Assembly: GCA_963855995.1 (NCBI GenBank)
Contig: OY979717.1
Span: 34,234,997 to 34,298,996, forward strand
Length of the DNA: 64,000 bases
Direction of reading: 5' to 3'
DNA from: Muricea muricata
Lineage: Eukaryota; Cnidaria; Anthozoa; Malacalcyonacea; Plexauridae
A model generated the notes under the pieces. That model was not told the DNA's origin. It saw only the letters and a program-made list of their open reading frames with translations, and searched no databases. This document shows positions 44,870 to 55,504 of this stretch, in pieces. A program made the position numbers and the translations under genes. Position 1 is the first letter of the stretch, and every line of letters starts with the position of its first letter.

Positions 44870-45729
44870 AAGGCATAATGTTAAAACTCCTATTGCTGCA
44901 TTTCGCTAAGTGTTCACTGACCTTTAACAGTCTAACTTCTCATGCTTTATTTGTTCTTTGTGTAGTGTGACTCTGTTCCGCAAGTGTTCCGTTTGGCCAA
45001 CATAAAAGCAGTGACATTTTGAACATATGTGATATGATGACATATACAGGGTGTCCCAAAAAAAACGGAACCCGCATAAATTAATTATGCAGTCGTTAGA
45101 AATATTATTGACAATAATGTAATTATTATTCACAGTAGTTATTATTCACAAGTGTAATGACTTGACATTTCTGTACCTCTGGGATTTTATATTTTTGTGC
45201 AGCATATGTCAAAGCAAAACAAGTTAAAAGTAATGTCTTACACCTGTCCGTATTGCTAATTTTTCACTCAAAAGTGTAGAAAAACAAAGCGACATTAACT
45301 GAGTAATAGCAACAACAAACGTAATCATGTTTCCCATAAAAGTTTTGACGAACCAGGACAAAATCAGCGTGTATGACACAGCTTTTAAAACTTTTATAAG
45401 AACCAACAAAAGTATCAATTAATCAGCCAGAATGAATATGCGTATAGCTAAATATTTATTCCCCTTGTCCTTCGACATGCCCTCCGTTTCATTGCACACA
45501 AAGTGTTGCTCGCTTGTGCATTCTTCGCATTGCATTTCTAACAATGTCAGGCTGCCGCCGTAAATTGCTGTCAATTTGTGAATCATAATGCATACAACAT
45601 TAATTTATGCGGGTTCCGTTTTTTTTGGGACACCCTGTATAATGTCAGTATCTTGACTTGCATGACATCGCAGATTTAATCCCCCATCTTTTGTCGTTCA
45701 TAAAGTTTATGTCATGCCCAACTAGTTAT
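44870..45729 (-). pseudogene. Penelope-like GIY-YIG endonuclease region, split by a MITE
   Basis: Upstream of the MITE the minus strand reads KCGTCD and then a DKLYERQKMGDxICD-type stretch in mixed frames; downstream, SYHICSKCHCFYVGQT and LRNRVTLHKEQIKHEKL form the GIY-YIG core (YVGQT replaces YIG). It ends with a Cys-rich tail near 44870. Confidence 0.7.
45047..45637. mobile_element. mariner-type MITE, CAGGGTGTCCCA ends
   Basis: The ends CAGGGTGTCCCAAAAAA and their inverse TTTTTTGGGACACCCTG are flanked by TA at 45045-45046 and 45638-45639. The inverted ends extend about 40 bases (CGGAACCCGCATAAATTAA). No transposase is encoded in the 591 bases. It lies within Penelope copy 1 and so is younger. 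Confidence 0.9.
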
Positions 45730-46317
45730 TAAGATGTCGCATGTCCCGCATTTTGATTTGCCACATTTTGATAAATTTTTAATTGAAGGTTCTAATGAGA
45801 ATTATGACCGAGTGAGTTTTTTAAGGTTTTTTTGGTCTTCTTTGGTTTGGCGTAATTCTGTTGTTGTGAGAGGTTCTGCTTCCGTAATTCCTTGTATTAT
45901 CAGTTTCGTCGAATATTCTTGTGATTTTAAGAAATCTCCAAGTTCAGGCAGACTTTGGTTTCTTTCCTCTAGTTTCGATACAATACTGATGATCATTCTG
46001 GCGAGGAAGTAAGGGATGTTCTGTTTGGTGTATTTAGGGCGGCAGGAATTAAAGTTCAAGTATTGGTGTGTGTCTGTCTTCTTGTAAAATATATCCGTAT
46101 GCAGTTTTCGTCCTTCTTTGTAAGCTAATACGTCTAAAGATATAATGGGATCTCTTCTCGGCTTTTCCCATTTTTTTTTGTAAATTGTTTATTATTTCAT
46201 GAGTTTTTCAAGGTCTTGGATAGATCGTTTCCAAAGCAAAAATCAGTTGTCAAGGAATCTTTTGAAAATTTTAGTGGAATCTTCCACTTCGTTTCCACCA
46301 AATGTTTCCCCATATTT
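45730..46317 (-). pseudogene. Penelope-like reverse transcriptase, C-terminal part
   Basis: From 46300 down, FLDN (where the family has YLDD) with KRSIQDLEKLMK, then DVLAYKEGRKLHTDIFY, KKTDTHQYLNFNSC, PKYTKQNIPYFLARMI and KSQEYSTKLIIQGITEAE, TTTELRQTK. This order is typical of the thumb of Penelope RTs. The catalytic Asp change and stops mark it as dead. The segment between the thumb and the GIY-YIG domain is shorter than in copy 2, so copy 1 has an internal deletion. Confidence 0.75.
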
Positions 46318-47585
46318 TGCATATAGAAACTTTTCAAGGAATTACGAAAGCAGAATCTCTCACAACAACAGAACTACGCCAAACCAAATTACAAAGATCA
46401 GTCAACTCGACAATTACACACATTACAGCTGGTTATAACACATAATCCAAAGAACCCACAAATAGTTGGAAAAATTAAGCAGTTTTAAAACAACTCATCA
46501 AAGATGAAATCCATACTAGACAACACGAATATTACCGTAAGTAGACGTCAACCAAAAAACCTCAAAAAAATTACTCACTCGAGCAGAATTGTAATTAGAA
46601 CTTTCAATTAAATGTATCAAAATGTGACTAATCAAATGCGGGACATGCGACACTGGCTTAATAACTAGTTGGGCATGACATAAACTTTAAGAATGGCAAA
46701 AGATGGGGGATTAAATCTGCGATGTCCTGCAAGTCAAGATACATTATATATGTCATCATTTGTCCAAAATGTCACTGCTTTTATGTTGGCCAAACGGAAC
46801 ACTTGCAGAACAGTGTCACACTACACAAAGAACAAATAAAGCATGAGAAGTTAGACAGTTAAAGGTCAGTGAACACTTAGCGAAATGCAGCAATAGGAGT
46901 TTTAACATTATGCCTATGTTAAACGACCCTTTTCTTCGTTTTCTTTTACTTATTAGTCCACGGGATCGTCGGGCCGTTAGGGGGACAGCTTCAATCATTA
47001 ACTCAAGATAACATACATGTAAGACCAATCTTCAATATCTTGTAACATTTATTATATACTTCTTCTATCTCATCGTTCTTTCGTTAACTCTTCAACTATT
47101 ATGCTCAACTGTCATACTATATCTAATTCGTGCGTGCAATCGTTTTCATCCCTTCTGTGCTACAATGTTTCTTTGTTTATTGTCTGGTGCTGAGCAATGG
47201 TTCATTGTGCGTGCTACGTGCGTGCGCATATCTTAATTATATTAAATGGTGTACTGTTGCAATTACTGTATTACACCTTCATGTATATACAAATGTGAAA
47301 ATACCACAAGACTATTTGGAGAAAACAAAGAACAAGATGTCATAAAATTTCTTAGATCAGAAGTTAATTCTAGTTATCATTAGCAATAAACACCAACACA
47401 ACGGAAAGTCACACCACGCATAACGAGAACAATGAACTACCGGACCAAGTGAAAACACAAAGGATACTTTAACATAATTGCTTAAGTCATATGATTAATC
47501 AATCTGCTGTAAATAGATAAGTAGAAACAAGCATACCAATCATATGGGCGAAAACAAAATATAAATGAGTGGTTACTTAAGAATG
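46318..47585 (+). mobile_element. Penelope-like element copy 2 (plus), 5' truncated
   Basis: It starts within the RT thumb (FQGITKAESLTTTELRQTK), continues HNPKNPQIVGKIKQF and VSRRQPKNLKKI, then GHDINFKNGKRWGIK, IIYVIICPKCHCFYVGQT and a tail. Its 3' untranslated part, 47285-47585, is the inverted match of 44526-44870. A segment at 46920-47284, absent from copy 1, is inserted between coding end and 3' part. Frames are interrupted by stops. Confidence 0.75.
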
Positions 47586-48089
47586 TTGAAAACTATACAA
47601 TATGAAATACGGTTGAAGTGGAAAACGGGCTCTATACACGCACTAATACAGTCGCGAGATAAGCTCCACCCATCCAATACCCTACTGTAACCGCTTACCT
47701 AATTAACCTATATATTTAACGACTGCGTGTCATGGAATTATAACAGTTTGCCAGCAAAGTAGGGACCAAATATTTACCATATTTTCTCCATTCCTCAGAG
47801 GCAACACTTACCTTAAAGTTAATCAATTATATATGAAAAAGTATTATAGGCTTTGAAACTGTGGTTTTTCTGACAATGTACGGATTTGTTGCCCGAATAT
47901 GATATTCCATATTTTTAGAGGTGAAGGCAGTTGTCCCCTTGCTCGTACGCTATGAATATTTATCAATTACTCGCCGAAGGCGAAGTGAATATTGGTGAAT
48001 ATTCATACACCATTAATCATCATTCACCATAATCACTGAGCCTGAGGCGAATAATTGTTTTATCATAATTTATTTAGTAAAACAAGTAT
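47586..48089. other. no gene; short CGCCGAAGGCG palindrome
   Basis: The stretch contains TCGCCGAAGGCGAAGTGAAT at 47972, a small palindrome followed by GAATATTGGTGAATATTC, which resembles the end of a dispersed repeat. No coding sequence was recognised. Confidence 0.4.
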
Positions 48090-48390
48090 AAAATGTATTT
48101 CTTTTTTGAGTACAGTTTACTTCGGAAAATTCCAAAGTTTTTTGTAATTTTTAAATAATGAAAAAGTATTTAATAGATTATATGCAGACGATCTATTAAC
48201 TTAAAATAGTTTAACATAAAAGTTTGTTTATATTCTTTGACTCTGTATTAATGCAATTCTTCTCCATTTGTTAATTTTGGCAAAACTATAAAAAATCAAA
48301 GCGACTCGACTTTCACTGGCGGCCATTTTGAAAAAATGAATGCAAACTAGTAAATAATGCTTCTTATTATATATCAAGTTTAAAAGTTCA
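48090..48390 (-). repeat. left arm of a large inverted repeat
   Basis: On the minus strand TCAAAATGGCCGCCAGTG, AGAATTGCATTAATACA, AATATAAACAAACTTT, GGAATTTTCCGAAGTAAAC and GTACTC occur in the same order as on the plus strand at 49855-50085. Divergence is substantial, so the pair is old. The two arms enclose MITEs at 48640 and 49215. Confidence 0.75.
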
Positions 48391-48639
48391 TTTATTCTAG
48401 CCTCTTATTGTTTAAAGTGAAAGTAACGAAATTTAACTGTTGACTGCATGAGGATTAATACCCGGCGGCGATAAAACTGGAAGTCGAGCATGTGTGACGT
48501 AGCTAAATATGCAACCTTTGTCCCTATGAAGTCGAAAGTTCTTTTTCGTGTTTTCAAATCAAATTATTTTGTATCATTTTCTTCAATAAAAACAGTTTTT
48601 GTCTTTTTAATACTGTCGTTTACTTTGACACTTGATATA

Positions 48640-49196
48640 CAGGGTGTATGAAAAAAAAAGATAATCGAACTTTGCAGTGCACTAGCGCGTTCATTATACA
48701 ATCTACAGAAATTAGCCTTCGATGGTCATCATTTTTGTGAAATTTGAAGAAAGATTGGGCAAATACGAGCCAAATGAAAATAGCCGGTTGAAATCGCATA
48801 TTTCCACCTCTGAGCATTATCAGGGAAGCGAATAAGAAAAGAAAATTTCATTAATCATTTATCTGTCACGAGAAACAATTAACATCACTAATAGAATGCC
48901 AGAAGTTTACTACCTAAGCTAAAATTGGTCAATTAATTTTGTAATTTAATTCTCTGATGAGATTAAATTTCAACAGATTTTCAATAAACTTCCACCGGTG
49001 AAAAAATGCGATTTCGACCTGCAATTTTCATCGCACTGTATTTGATTCTTGATTTTTCTTCAAATTTTATAAAAACGATGGCAATTAAAAGCTAAAAGCC
49101 ATGTCTTTCCAACTACGTAAGAATTATTTCTGTATGTTAAATATTGAACGCCCTAAAGCACATCAAAGTTCGATTACCTTTTTTTGATACACCCTG
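48640..49196. mobile_element. mariner-type MITE, CAGGGTGTATGA/CAGGGTGTATCA ends
   Basis: Left end CAGGGTGTATGAAAAAAA and right end TTTTTTTGATACACCCTG are inverted matches flanked by TA (48638-48639, 49197-49198). The next inner bases, ATCGAACTTTG, are also inverted at the right. Inside, TATTTGCATTTTTTC-like sequence and AGCGATTTCGACCTGC resemble inverted subrepeats near both ends (AAATCGCATTTTT). It is a different subfamily from the MITE at 45047. Confidence 0.9.
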
Positions 49197-49214
49197 TATT
49201 AATAAAACACTTAA

Positions 49215-49640
49215 AGGAGCAGTGTCATATTTCACGCATATGCTTCTGCGCATAATAAACTTGAAAGCGTTGGCCCAACGTTTTCAAGTTCGGAATCCAA
49301 AATGGCGTTCTCAATGGAGGGCGACCATGGTCTGAAATTCGATATTTCCGGATGATAAAAAAGCAACAGAATGACAAACTTCGAAGGGAATTATACGAAA
49401 ATCAACGCTAAAGAATTTATGCGGTGTGCAATGTATTTAAAGCATGGAGAATGCAAAAATCGAGGCGGGATGTAACCGTTGGAATTGCAGCGATTTCACC
49501 GCGCATCTGTTGCTCTTGCATACAGAAGAAGGTAAAAATAATGCAATTTATGTGCTTTAATCAAGCTGAATCTACAAGAAACTCGTAAAATAGCAAGAAA
49601 ATAAAGAAATAAAATTTGTGTGAAATGTGACACTGCTCCT
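49215..49640. mobile_element. TTAA-flanked MITE, AGGAGCAGTGTCA ends
   Basis: TTAA at 49211-49214 and 49641-49644 flanks inverted ends AGGAGCAGTGTCATATTTC and, inverted, AGGAGCAGTGTCACATTTC. The 426 bases contain no gene. TTAA targets and AGGAGCAGTGTCA-like ends are compatible with a piggyBac or Kolobok MITE. Confidence 0.9.
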
Positions 49641-49647
49641 TTAATAT

Positions 49648-49748
49648 TTACTGGGCCCTCAGGAAAGCAGCATGTTTTGTGATCCCTCGTCCGGCGTCGT
49701 CATCTTGGGATCACAAAACATATTGCTTCCCTCAAGCCCAGTAAATAA
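49648..49748. repeat. hairpin with 40-bp arms
   Basis: TTTACTGGGCCCTCAGGAAAG and GTTTTGTGATCCC pair with GGGATCACAAAAC and CTTCCCTCAAGCCCAGTAAA. The loop is GTCCGGCGTCGTCATC-like. A diverged relative is at 10493-10585. Confidence 0.75.
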
Positions 49749-49799
49749 ATGTTAAATATTTACTGGTCAGGCAACCAATCAAAATGCTTGAAAACCATT

Positions 49800-50092
49800 A
49801 TTTACTAAATAAATTATAGTAAGAGGCATTCTTTACTAGTTGGCATTTTTTTCAAAATGGCCGTCGATGAATGTCGTTTTGATTTTCTATACTGTATCAA
49901 CGAACGAAAAAAAATTGCATTAATACAAAAACTAAGAATATAAACAAACTTTGATGTTAAACTATCTTAAGGTATTAGATTGTCTACAAATAACTTATTA
50001 AATGTTTTTTTTCACTATCTCAAAATTACAAATAAACTTAAATCTAAATTTAGGAATTTTCCGAGGTAAACTGTACTCGTAAAAAAGTGATA
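49800..50092 (+). repeat. right arm of the 48-50 kb inverted repeat
   Basis: The inverted partner of 48090-48390, ending GTAAACTGTACTCGTAAAA just before an ATA microsatellite at 50093-50130. Confidence 0.75.
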
Positions 50093-50130
50093 TAATATAA
50101 TAATAATAATAATATTTATAATAATACATG
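50093..50130. repeat. short (ATA)n microsatellite
   Basis: About ten interrupted ATA units lie directly beyond the right arm of the inverted repeat. Confidence 0.8.
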
Positions 50131-50339
50131 TTAACTTCGTCAGAAATAATTTTCCGTTATTTTAATAATTTTCTGAAGGACCTGTATTTACACCCAAATG
50201 CACATTTATAATGTGCAGTTTATAATGTATTGGATGTGACTCACAGTGGTTCTGCACCATGCCACCATCACCATCTGCAGTTACAGCGCAATATACACAT
50301 AAAGTAATGGTTTGTAACAGCCTCTATATCTGATGGGTA

Positions 50340-50690
50340 CTTGATAGGTATCAGTTTACCATCCTATGCACCTGCAAGCATCGAAGGCATCTGCTTTCCG
50401 ATCGACAAATCAACTTTACCGTCGGTACGTTTCGATCCATCGGTCAGTTGTTACTTACGGTCGGACAGTTGTTATTTACGGCTGGACAATATTTTGCTGT
50501 TGGTACAATGTCGTGCCATGCAGGAAGTGCGTCATACAGCACTAGCGCTTCTGTCTTGCTGGTTTCCGCCCTAGTGCGAACCTGCTGTGCATGTGCATGG
50601 TCAGTCAGATGGTCCGATCGATCGATTGGATTCATCGGACAAAGCTGTTTACGGTCGGACAATTTTTTACCGATGCATATATTCTAACCC
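50340..50690 (-). repeat. diverged units of the GTCCGATGG/GATCGATC repeat, inverted
   Basis: On the minus strand CATCGGTAAAAAATTGTC, CGACCGTAAA, TTTGTCCGATG, CGATCGATCGGACCATCTG follow the order seen on the plus strand at 51840-54345. Further decayed TTACGGTCGGACA units follow. Their inverted orientation relative to the main array means that the whole domain is flanked by opposed copies. Confidence 0.75.
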
Positions 50691-50859
50691 ATTGCGAACA
50701 AAAATATCGCTTTGTTCGTTAAAAATTGCTGAAGTTGGGAATGTGAACAAGGCTTAGAACATGAAGTTTTCATGCTAAACATTGACAAAATAAGTAGAAT
50801 ACATATATTATATTTTACGACGCACATATGCCAGAACAAATAGAATACAATCAAATGCA

Positions 50860-51835
50860 GTTCGTAATAAAACCACATGACATGCTGACTATTATATTTT
50901 AAGACGCACATAGTCACAATCATATTACATTAATTACAATAACAATATGCTTGCTTCGTTGTCAAGAAAATCTATATGACATGCTGACTCTTATAACACT
51001 AACAATGTTTGCTTCGTTCTCAAGATAACTTACAAGACATGCTAACTATTATATTTTACGGCGCACATATGACAGAATAAGTAGAGTACAATTAAATGAA
51101 AGTCGTAATAAAACAATATGACATGCTGACTCTTGTATTTTACGACGCACATAGTCACAATCATATTACAATAACAATATGCTTGCTTCGTTGTCAAGAA
51201 AATCTATAGGACATGCTGACTCTTATATTTTAGGACGCAAATACTGACAATCATATAACAATAACAATATGTTTGCTTCGTTCTCAAGATAACTTACATG
51301 ACATGCAAACTATATATTTTACGACGCACATATGACAGAATAAGTAGAATACAATCAAATGCAAGTCGCAATAAAACCATATGACATGCTGACTCTTATA
51401 TTTTACGACGCACATAGTCATAATCATATTACAATAACAATATGCTTGCTTCGTTCTCAAGGAAATCTATATGACATGCCGACTCTTATATTCAGTTACG
51501 ACAAGCATAGTCACAAACATATAACACACAAAATATGCTTGCTTCGTTCTAAAAACAACTTACATGACATGCTAACTATTATATTTTACGACGCACATAT
51601 TACAAAATAAGTAGAGTACAATCAAATGCAGGTCGTAATAATACCATATGACATACTGACTCATATTTTACGACGCACATAGTCACAATCATATTACAAT
51701 AACAATATGCTTGCTTTGTTCTCAAGAAAATTTATATGACATGCCGACAATTGTATTTTACGGCGCAAATAATGACAATCATGTAACACCAAAAATATGT
51801 TTGCTTCATTTTTAAGATAACTTACATGACATGCC
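50860..51835. repeat. higher-order tandem repeat, about 263-bp period (90 + 173)
   Basis: The motif TTGCTTCGTT (or a one-base variant) occurs at 50951, 51009, 51183, 51273, 51446, 51539, 51711 and 51801, giving alternating spacings of about 90 and 173 after the first. Units share TTTTACGACGCACATAGTC, ATCATATTACAATAACAA, TCAAGAAAATC and ATGACATGCTGACTC. This is an A-B dimer repeated about four times, the first dimer shortened. Confidence 0.85.
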
Positions 51836-51837
51836 AT

Positions 51838-52392
51838 GCATTTCACCATCGGTAAAATATTTGTTCGACCGCAAGATTGCTTGTCCAATGGATCCGATCG
51901 ATCCATCGGACATTTGGCGTACTTGCAAACCCTCTTGCTTCAAGACTGTACTGCATAGCGCTTTGCTATTAGGTCTTTTCACCATCGGTAAAATATTTGT
52001 CCGACCGTAAGATTGCTTGTCCAATGGATCCGATCGATCCATCGGACATTTGGCATACTTGCAAACCCTCTTGCTTCAAGACTGTACTGCATAGCGCTTT
52101 GCTATTACGTCATTTCACCATCGGTAAAATATTTGTCCGACCGTAAGATTGCTTGTCCGATGGGTTCGATTGATCGATCGGACCATCTGACATTTGCCAT
52201 GCTTGCAAAACCTCTTGCTTCAAGACTACTATCTAGCGCTTTGCAATTACGTCGTTTCACCATCGGTAAAATATTTGTCCGACCATAAGATTTGCTTGTC
52301 CGGTGATCCGATCGATCCATCGGACCATCTGACATTTGCCATGCTTGCAAACCCTCTTGCTTCAAGACTGTACGGCATAGCGATTTGGAATT
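51838..52392. repeat. tandem repeat S1, 136-142-bp period, with GTCCRATGGATC palindromes
   Basis: Four units start CACCATCGGTAAAATATTTG at 51844, 51980, 52116 and 52258. Each has CGACCGTAAGATTGCTTG, a palindrome built from GTCCGATGGATC and GATCCATCGGAC around CGATCG, then CAAACCCTCTTGCTTCAAG, TAGCGCTTTGC and ATTACGTC. ACCATCGGT is itself a palindrome with one mismatch at the centre. Confidence 0.9.
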
Positions 52393-52424
52393 ACGTCATT
52401 TACTCGTCATTAATTCCCTTTATG

Positions 52425-53790
52425 TTTCGCTCAATGGTTTCGCTACCAAAAGGGTCGTTAACGACCCTGCTGGGATTTATAGGGATTTTCTTTTTAATAT
52501 GAGGGATAAAACGGGTTTTTTGATGCTTACTTCTTTTAAATTGTGTCCTACATAAAGTACACGCTATTTGGTGTAAATATGGCCACTAAAATGTGATCAG
52601 AAAACAGCTTGAAAAGTTTGTTGTGTGCTATTGTATCAAGAAAATGGTGACATCTTCCCGAAGGCAATTAGGTGAAATTCTACCCGAGGTTTTAGCCGTC
52701 TGATTGCGATATTTCTACTGAAGATGAATCGTCCAGCTCTGAGGAATATTTAGAAACGACAACAAATTTAAATGAGGCGAGAATTTAGCTTACAAACAAC
52801 TCAAATGTCTTATGAGAGAAGACCCATGTGACCGACCAAAACGTGTGCTTGATGATGATGATGAACTAATCCATAATGATAAAGCAAGTACTATTTTTAC
52901 ATTGTTTTGTATTTTTTTAGTTTTTTTTGTTTGGAATTGTGTATAAATTTCCAAGTTAGAATACCAATGATCTATTTCATGAACAATACTTTTATGTATT
53001 GGATTTACACTTGCTACAGGCTCAAAGCCTGGATGTGATGTACAAATCTCTGGATAGTTATTGTAACTAGTATTTTGGTGTTTTTGCAGGATCCTTCAGT
53101 GGAAAATGAGGTTCACTCACCAATTCCTGGTAGGAGTTCAATAAGTAATGATACAAAACTACAGGGAAAACATTTTGCTGCGAGTCTCCCTCCTAAGCGT
53201 GGAAGGTGTGGATGTTGTGGGAACAAGAAAGGCATAAACAGAAAGAATAAGGACACTAAAACTTCAAATTATTTTGGAAAATATGACAAATTTCTCTGTA
53301 AAACCTGTTTTGAACCATATTATACAAGAAGAAATGTGTAAATGACCAAAAACCGGGTAAACTATTAGCATATTAAAAAATAGTCCAAATTCAGTCCAAA
53401 AAATGGTGTCGTATTACTCGGTCAAATTTGAGAGCATGTAAGCCTGAGTATGCAGTTAGCCAGTTTTTATTGCAACAGTGGGGTTGATTTGTGGAAATTG
53501 TATTGCATTCACTTGGATTTTGTCATTTATTCAAATTTTATTGGGTGGAAATAATTAGAAATTAGTATTTTTAGTATAGTTTTCGTCATTGTCATCATTG
53601 TTCACATGACTTGTGATGTCACACTTTCATAACTAGCATCAAATTAAATATATATTATTAAAGGTTATGTTCTGCTGATTCTAAAAATGTATAACTTTGT
53701 ATGCCTACATGCAAGAAAACTCCCATTACAGGCAACTGAATGCGGCATGTTGCAAATTTGAAAAATCACAAAAAGTTATCTTGGTAGCTT
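52425..53790 (+). mobile_element. piggyBac-like remnant inserted in the tandem repeat
   Basis: The repeat sequence CATTAATTCCCTTTAT is followed by unrelated DNA at 52425, while the uninterrupted form at 53955-53985 goes on CTTTAACCGGATTCG, as does the sequence after 53790. The intervening 1.37 kb encodes an acidic stretch (STEDESSSSEEYLET near 52715) and, at 53086-53341, a Cys-rich end: RCGCC, then FLCKTCFEPYYTRR. This resembles the C-terminal zinc region of piggyBac transposases. The catalytic core is absent, so it would be a deletion derivative. No TTAA duplication was confirmed, so the family is uncertain. Confidence 0.4.
53086..53341 (+). pseudogene. Cys-rich C-terminal exon, piggyBac-like
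   Basis: After a TTTTTGCAG acceptor at 53089-53090 the frame reads PIPGRSSIS, KRGRCGCCGNKKGI, and KYDKFLCKTCFEPYYT before a stop at 53339-53341. The C-x-x-C then C-x-x-CF-x-x-YY spacing is like the RING-like tail of piggyBac transposases. A short upstream exon (52800-52890, LDDDDELIHND) may belong to it. Confidence 0.4.
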
Positions 53791-53805
53791 TAACCGGATT
53801 CGTCA

Positions 53806-54345
53806 ATTCACCATCGGTAGAATATTTGTCGGACCGTAATATTCCTTGTCCGATGGATCCGATCGATCCATCGGACCATCTGACATTTGCCATGCTTGCA
53901 AACCCTCTTGCTTCAAGACTGTACTGCATAGCGCTTTTCAATTACGTCATTTACTCGTCATTAATTCCCTTTATCTTTAACCGGATTCGTCAATTCACCA
54001 TCGGTAAAATATCTGTCCGACCGTAAGATCCCTTGTCCGATGGATCCGATCGATCCATTGGACCATCTGACATTTGCCATTCTTGCAAACCCTCTTGCTT
54101 CAAGACTGTACTGCCTATAGCGCTTTGCAATTACGTCATTTCACCATCCGTAGAATATTTATTCGACCGTAAGAATGCTTGTCCGATGGATCCGATCGAT
54201 TCATTGGACCATCTGACATTTGCCATGCTTGCAAACCCTCTTGCTTCAAGACTGTACTACCTAGCGCTTTGCAATTACGTCATTTCACCATCGGTAAAAT
54301 ATTTGTCCGACCGTAAGATTGCTTGTCCGATGGATCCATTGGACA
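53806..54345. repeat. tandem repeat S1 continued, four further units
   Basis: CACCATCGGTAGAATATTTG or its variants start units at about 53812, 53997, 54142 and 54287. The first two are separated by an additional TTTACTCGTCATTAATTCCC segment. The same GTCCGATGGATCC and GATCCATCGGACC palindromes are present; the last unit is truncated within the palindrome. Confidence 0.9.
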
Positions 54346-55234
54346 TTCGCCACCAGCAATTGAAAAAAAAATCGAAACTTAGAAAAAACGTAGGAAAAGC
54401 GCTGTTAAGCTGTTAAGTATAAATAACCGTAGCAATAAATGCGTATGCATATTATAGTTCCCCACTTGACAAACATTTTTCGGACGGTAAACGTCTTTTA
54501 CCATCGGATCGATCGGAACCACCTGTAAGAGAGATTTCTCCATCGGACTCCGATTGCCGGTAGGTGGCAAATTTACGAAAAACGTACTGAAAATGAATAG
54601 AAACTATGTGCAGATCAACTGTGTATAGATTGTAGGTAAAATATACAAATAGAGTATTTATTAATCTTCCAATTCACGGTTGTCACTTATTAACTCCAAT
54701 TGTTCATACCATAAAGTGGTTTATGCCATATATACATAGATTTACGTGAGGTAAACGGGTGAAATAAAAATCGTATTTTTACTGTGGAGAAGGCGAATAA
54801 GCGTTTTCACTGGCCGTACGATTTTCTTCACTAGGGAAATAACGACCGCGATGTTTTGAACATCGAATATCTTTGAAGTAATAGACATAATTAACAATTA
54901 GTAATCTAATTGGTTTAGTAGTATCTGAGATAAATAATTGATTCATAAGCCATTTTGTTAAAAATAATGTTTGGGCTTTGAAGAATTCTGCATTCTGATT
55001 GGTCGACGTGCTGTCCGTAAAAGCCCGTATTCGGACCGCGGTCCGTAAATTTCCGTATCCGGGCCGGGCGTTCCCAGCGTTTTTAATCGCACTTTTTACT
55101 GCTTGCAATATTCTTATTAATGAAATTAATGTTTTACTGATAGGTTTGAAAATTTTATGTGTAAAAAATAACGTTGTGTCATGTTCAACTTTTTTGTATT
55201 ATAATTAACGAAACGATCAAGGTCAACTGATCAA
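54346..55234. other. no recognised gene; decayed S1 fragment at 54470-54560
   Basis: TTTTACCATCGGATCGATCGG and CATCGGACTCCGATTGCCGG near 54495-54560 look like a decayed S1 unit. The rest is AT-rich without a supported feature, apart from the palindrome GGACCGCGGTCC at 55035. Confidence 0.4.
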
Positions 55235-55504
55235 GTCGATTTTTCAAAACTTTTACCAAAATATGCCAAATTTCGTTCCAAAGTTCGCCAAGTTCGTTGC
55301 GAAGTTTAAAAGTTCATATTGAAATTCACAAGCTGGTTTGTAAACAAAGCCTCTGATTGGTCCATGAATTGAATTAATCCAATCAAATGCTTTGTTTAAA
55401 AAACCGGTTTGTGAATTTCAGTATGAATTTTGAGCTTCGCAACGAACTTGGCGAACTTTGGAACGAAATTTGGAATATTTTGGCAAGAGTTTTGTGAATT
55501 CGAC
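55235..55504. mobile_element. foldback MITE with 120-bp arms
   Basis: GCCAAATTTCGTTCCAAAG, TCGCCAAGTTCGTTGCGAAG and TGAAATTCACAA on the left are inverted on the right (55384-55504). The loop of about 35 bases contains GATTGGTCCATGAATTG. Arms are well matched, so it is fairly young. No gene. Confidence 0.85.

Larger units (their letters stand above)
44526..46317 (-). mobile_element. Penelope-like element copy 1 (minus), 5' truncated
   Basis: The minus strand carries the end of a Penelope reverse transcriptase, then a GIY-YIG endonuclease region, then a 3' untranslated stretch reaching 44526. A mariner MITE interrupts it at 45047-45637. A second copy starts head to head at 46318. Inverted or partial tandem copies are a known trait of Penelope-like elements. 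Confidence 0.8.

Noticed and set aside
45734-46012. A 92-codon plus-strand frame as a gene
   Set aside because: It is the antisense shadow of the Penelope-like reverse transcriptase thumb on the minus strand.
51838-54345. CRISPR-like regular repeats with palindromes
   Set aside because: Repeats of 136-145 bp are fully conserved through what would be spacers; this is a tandem satellite, and the genome is eukaryotic.
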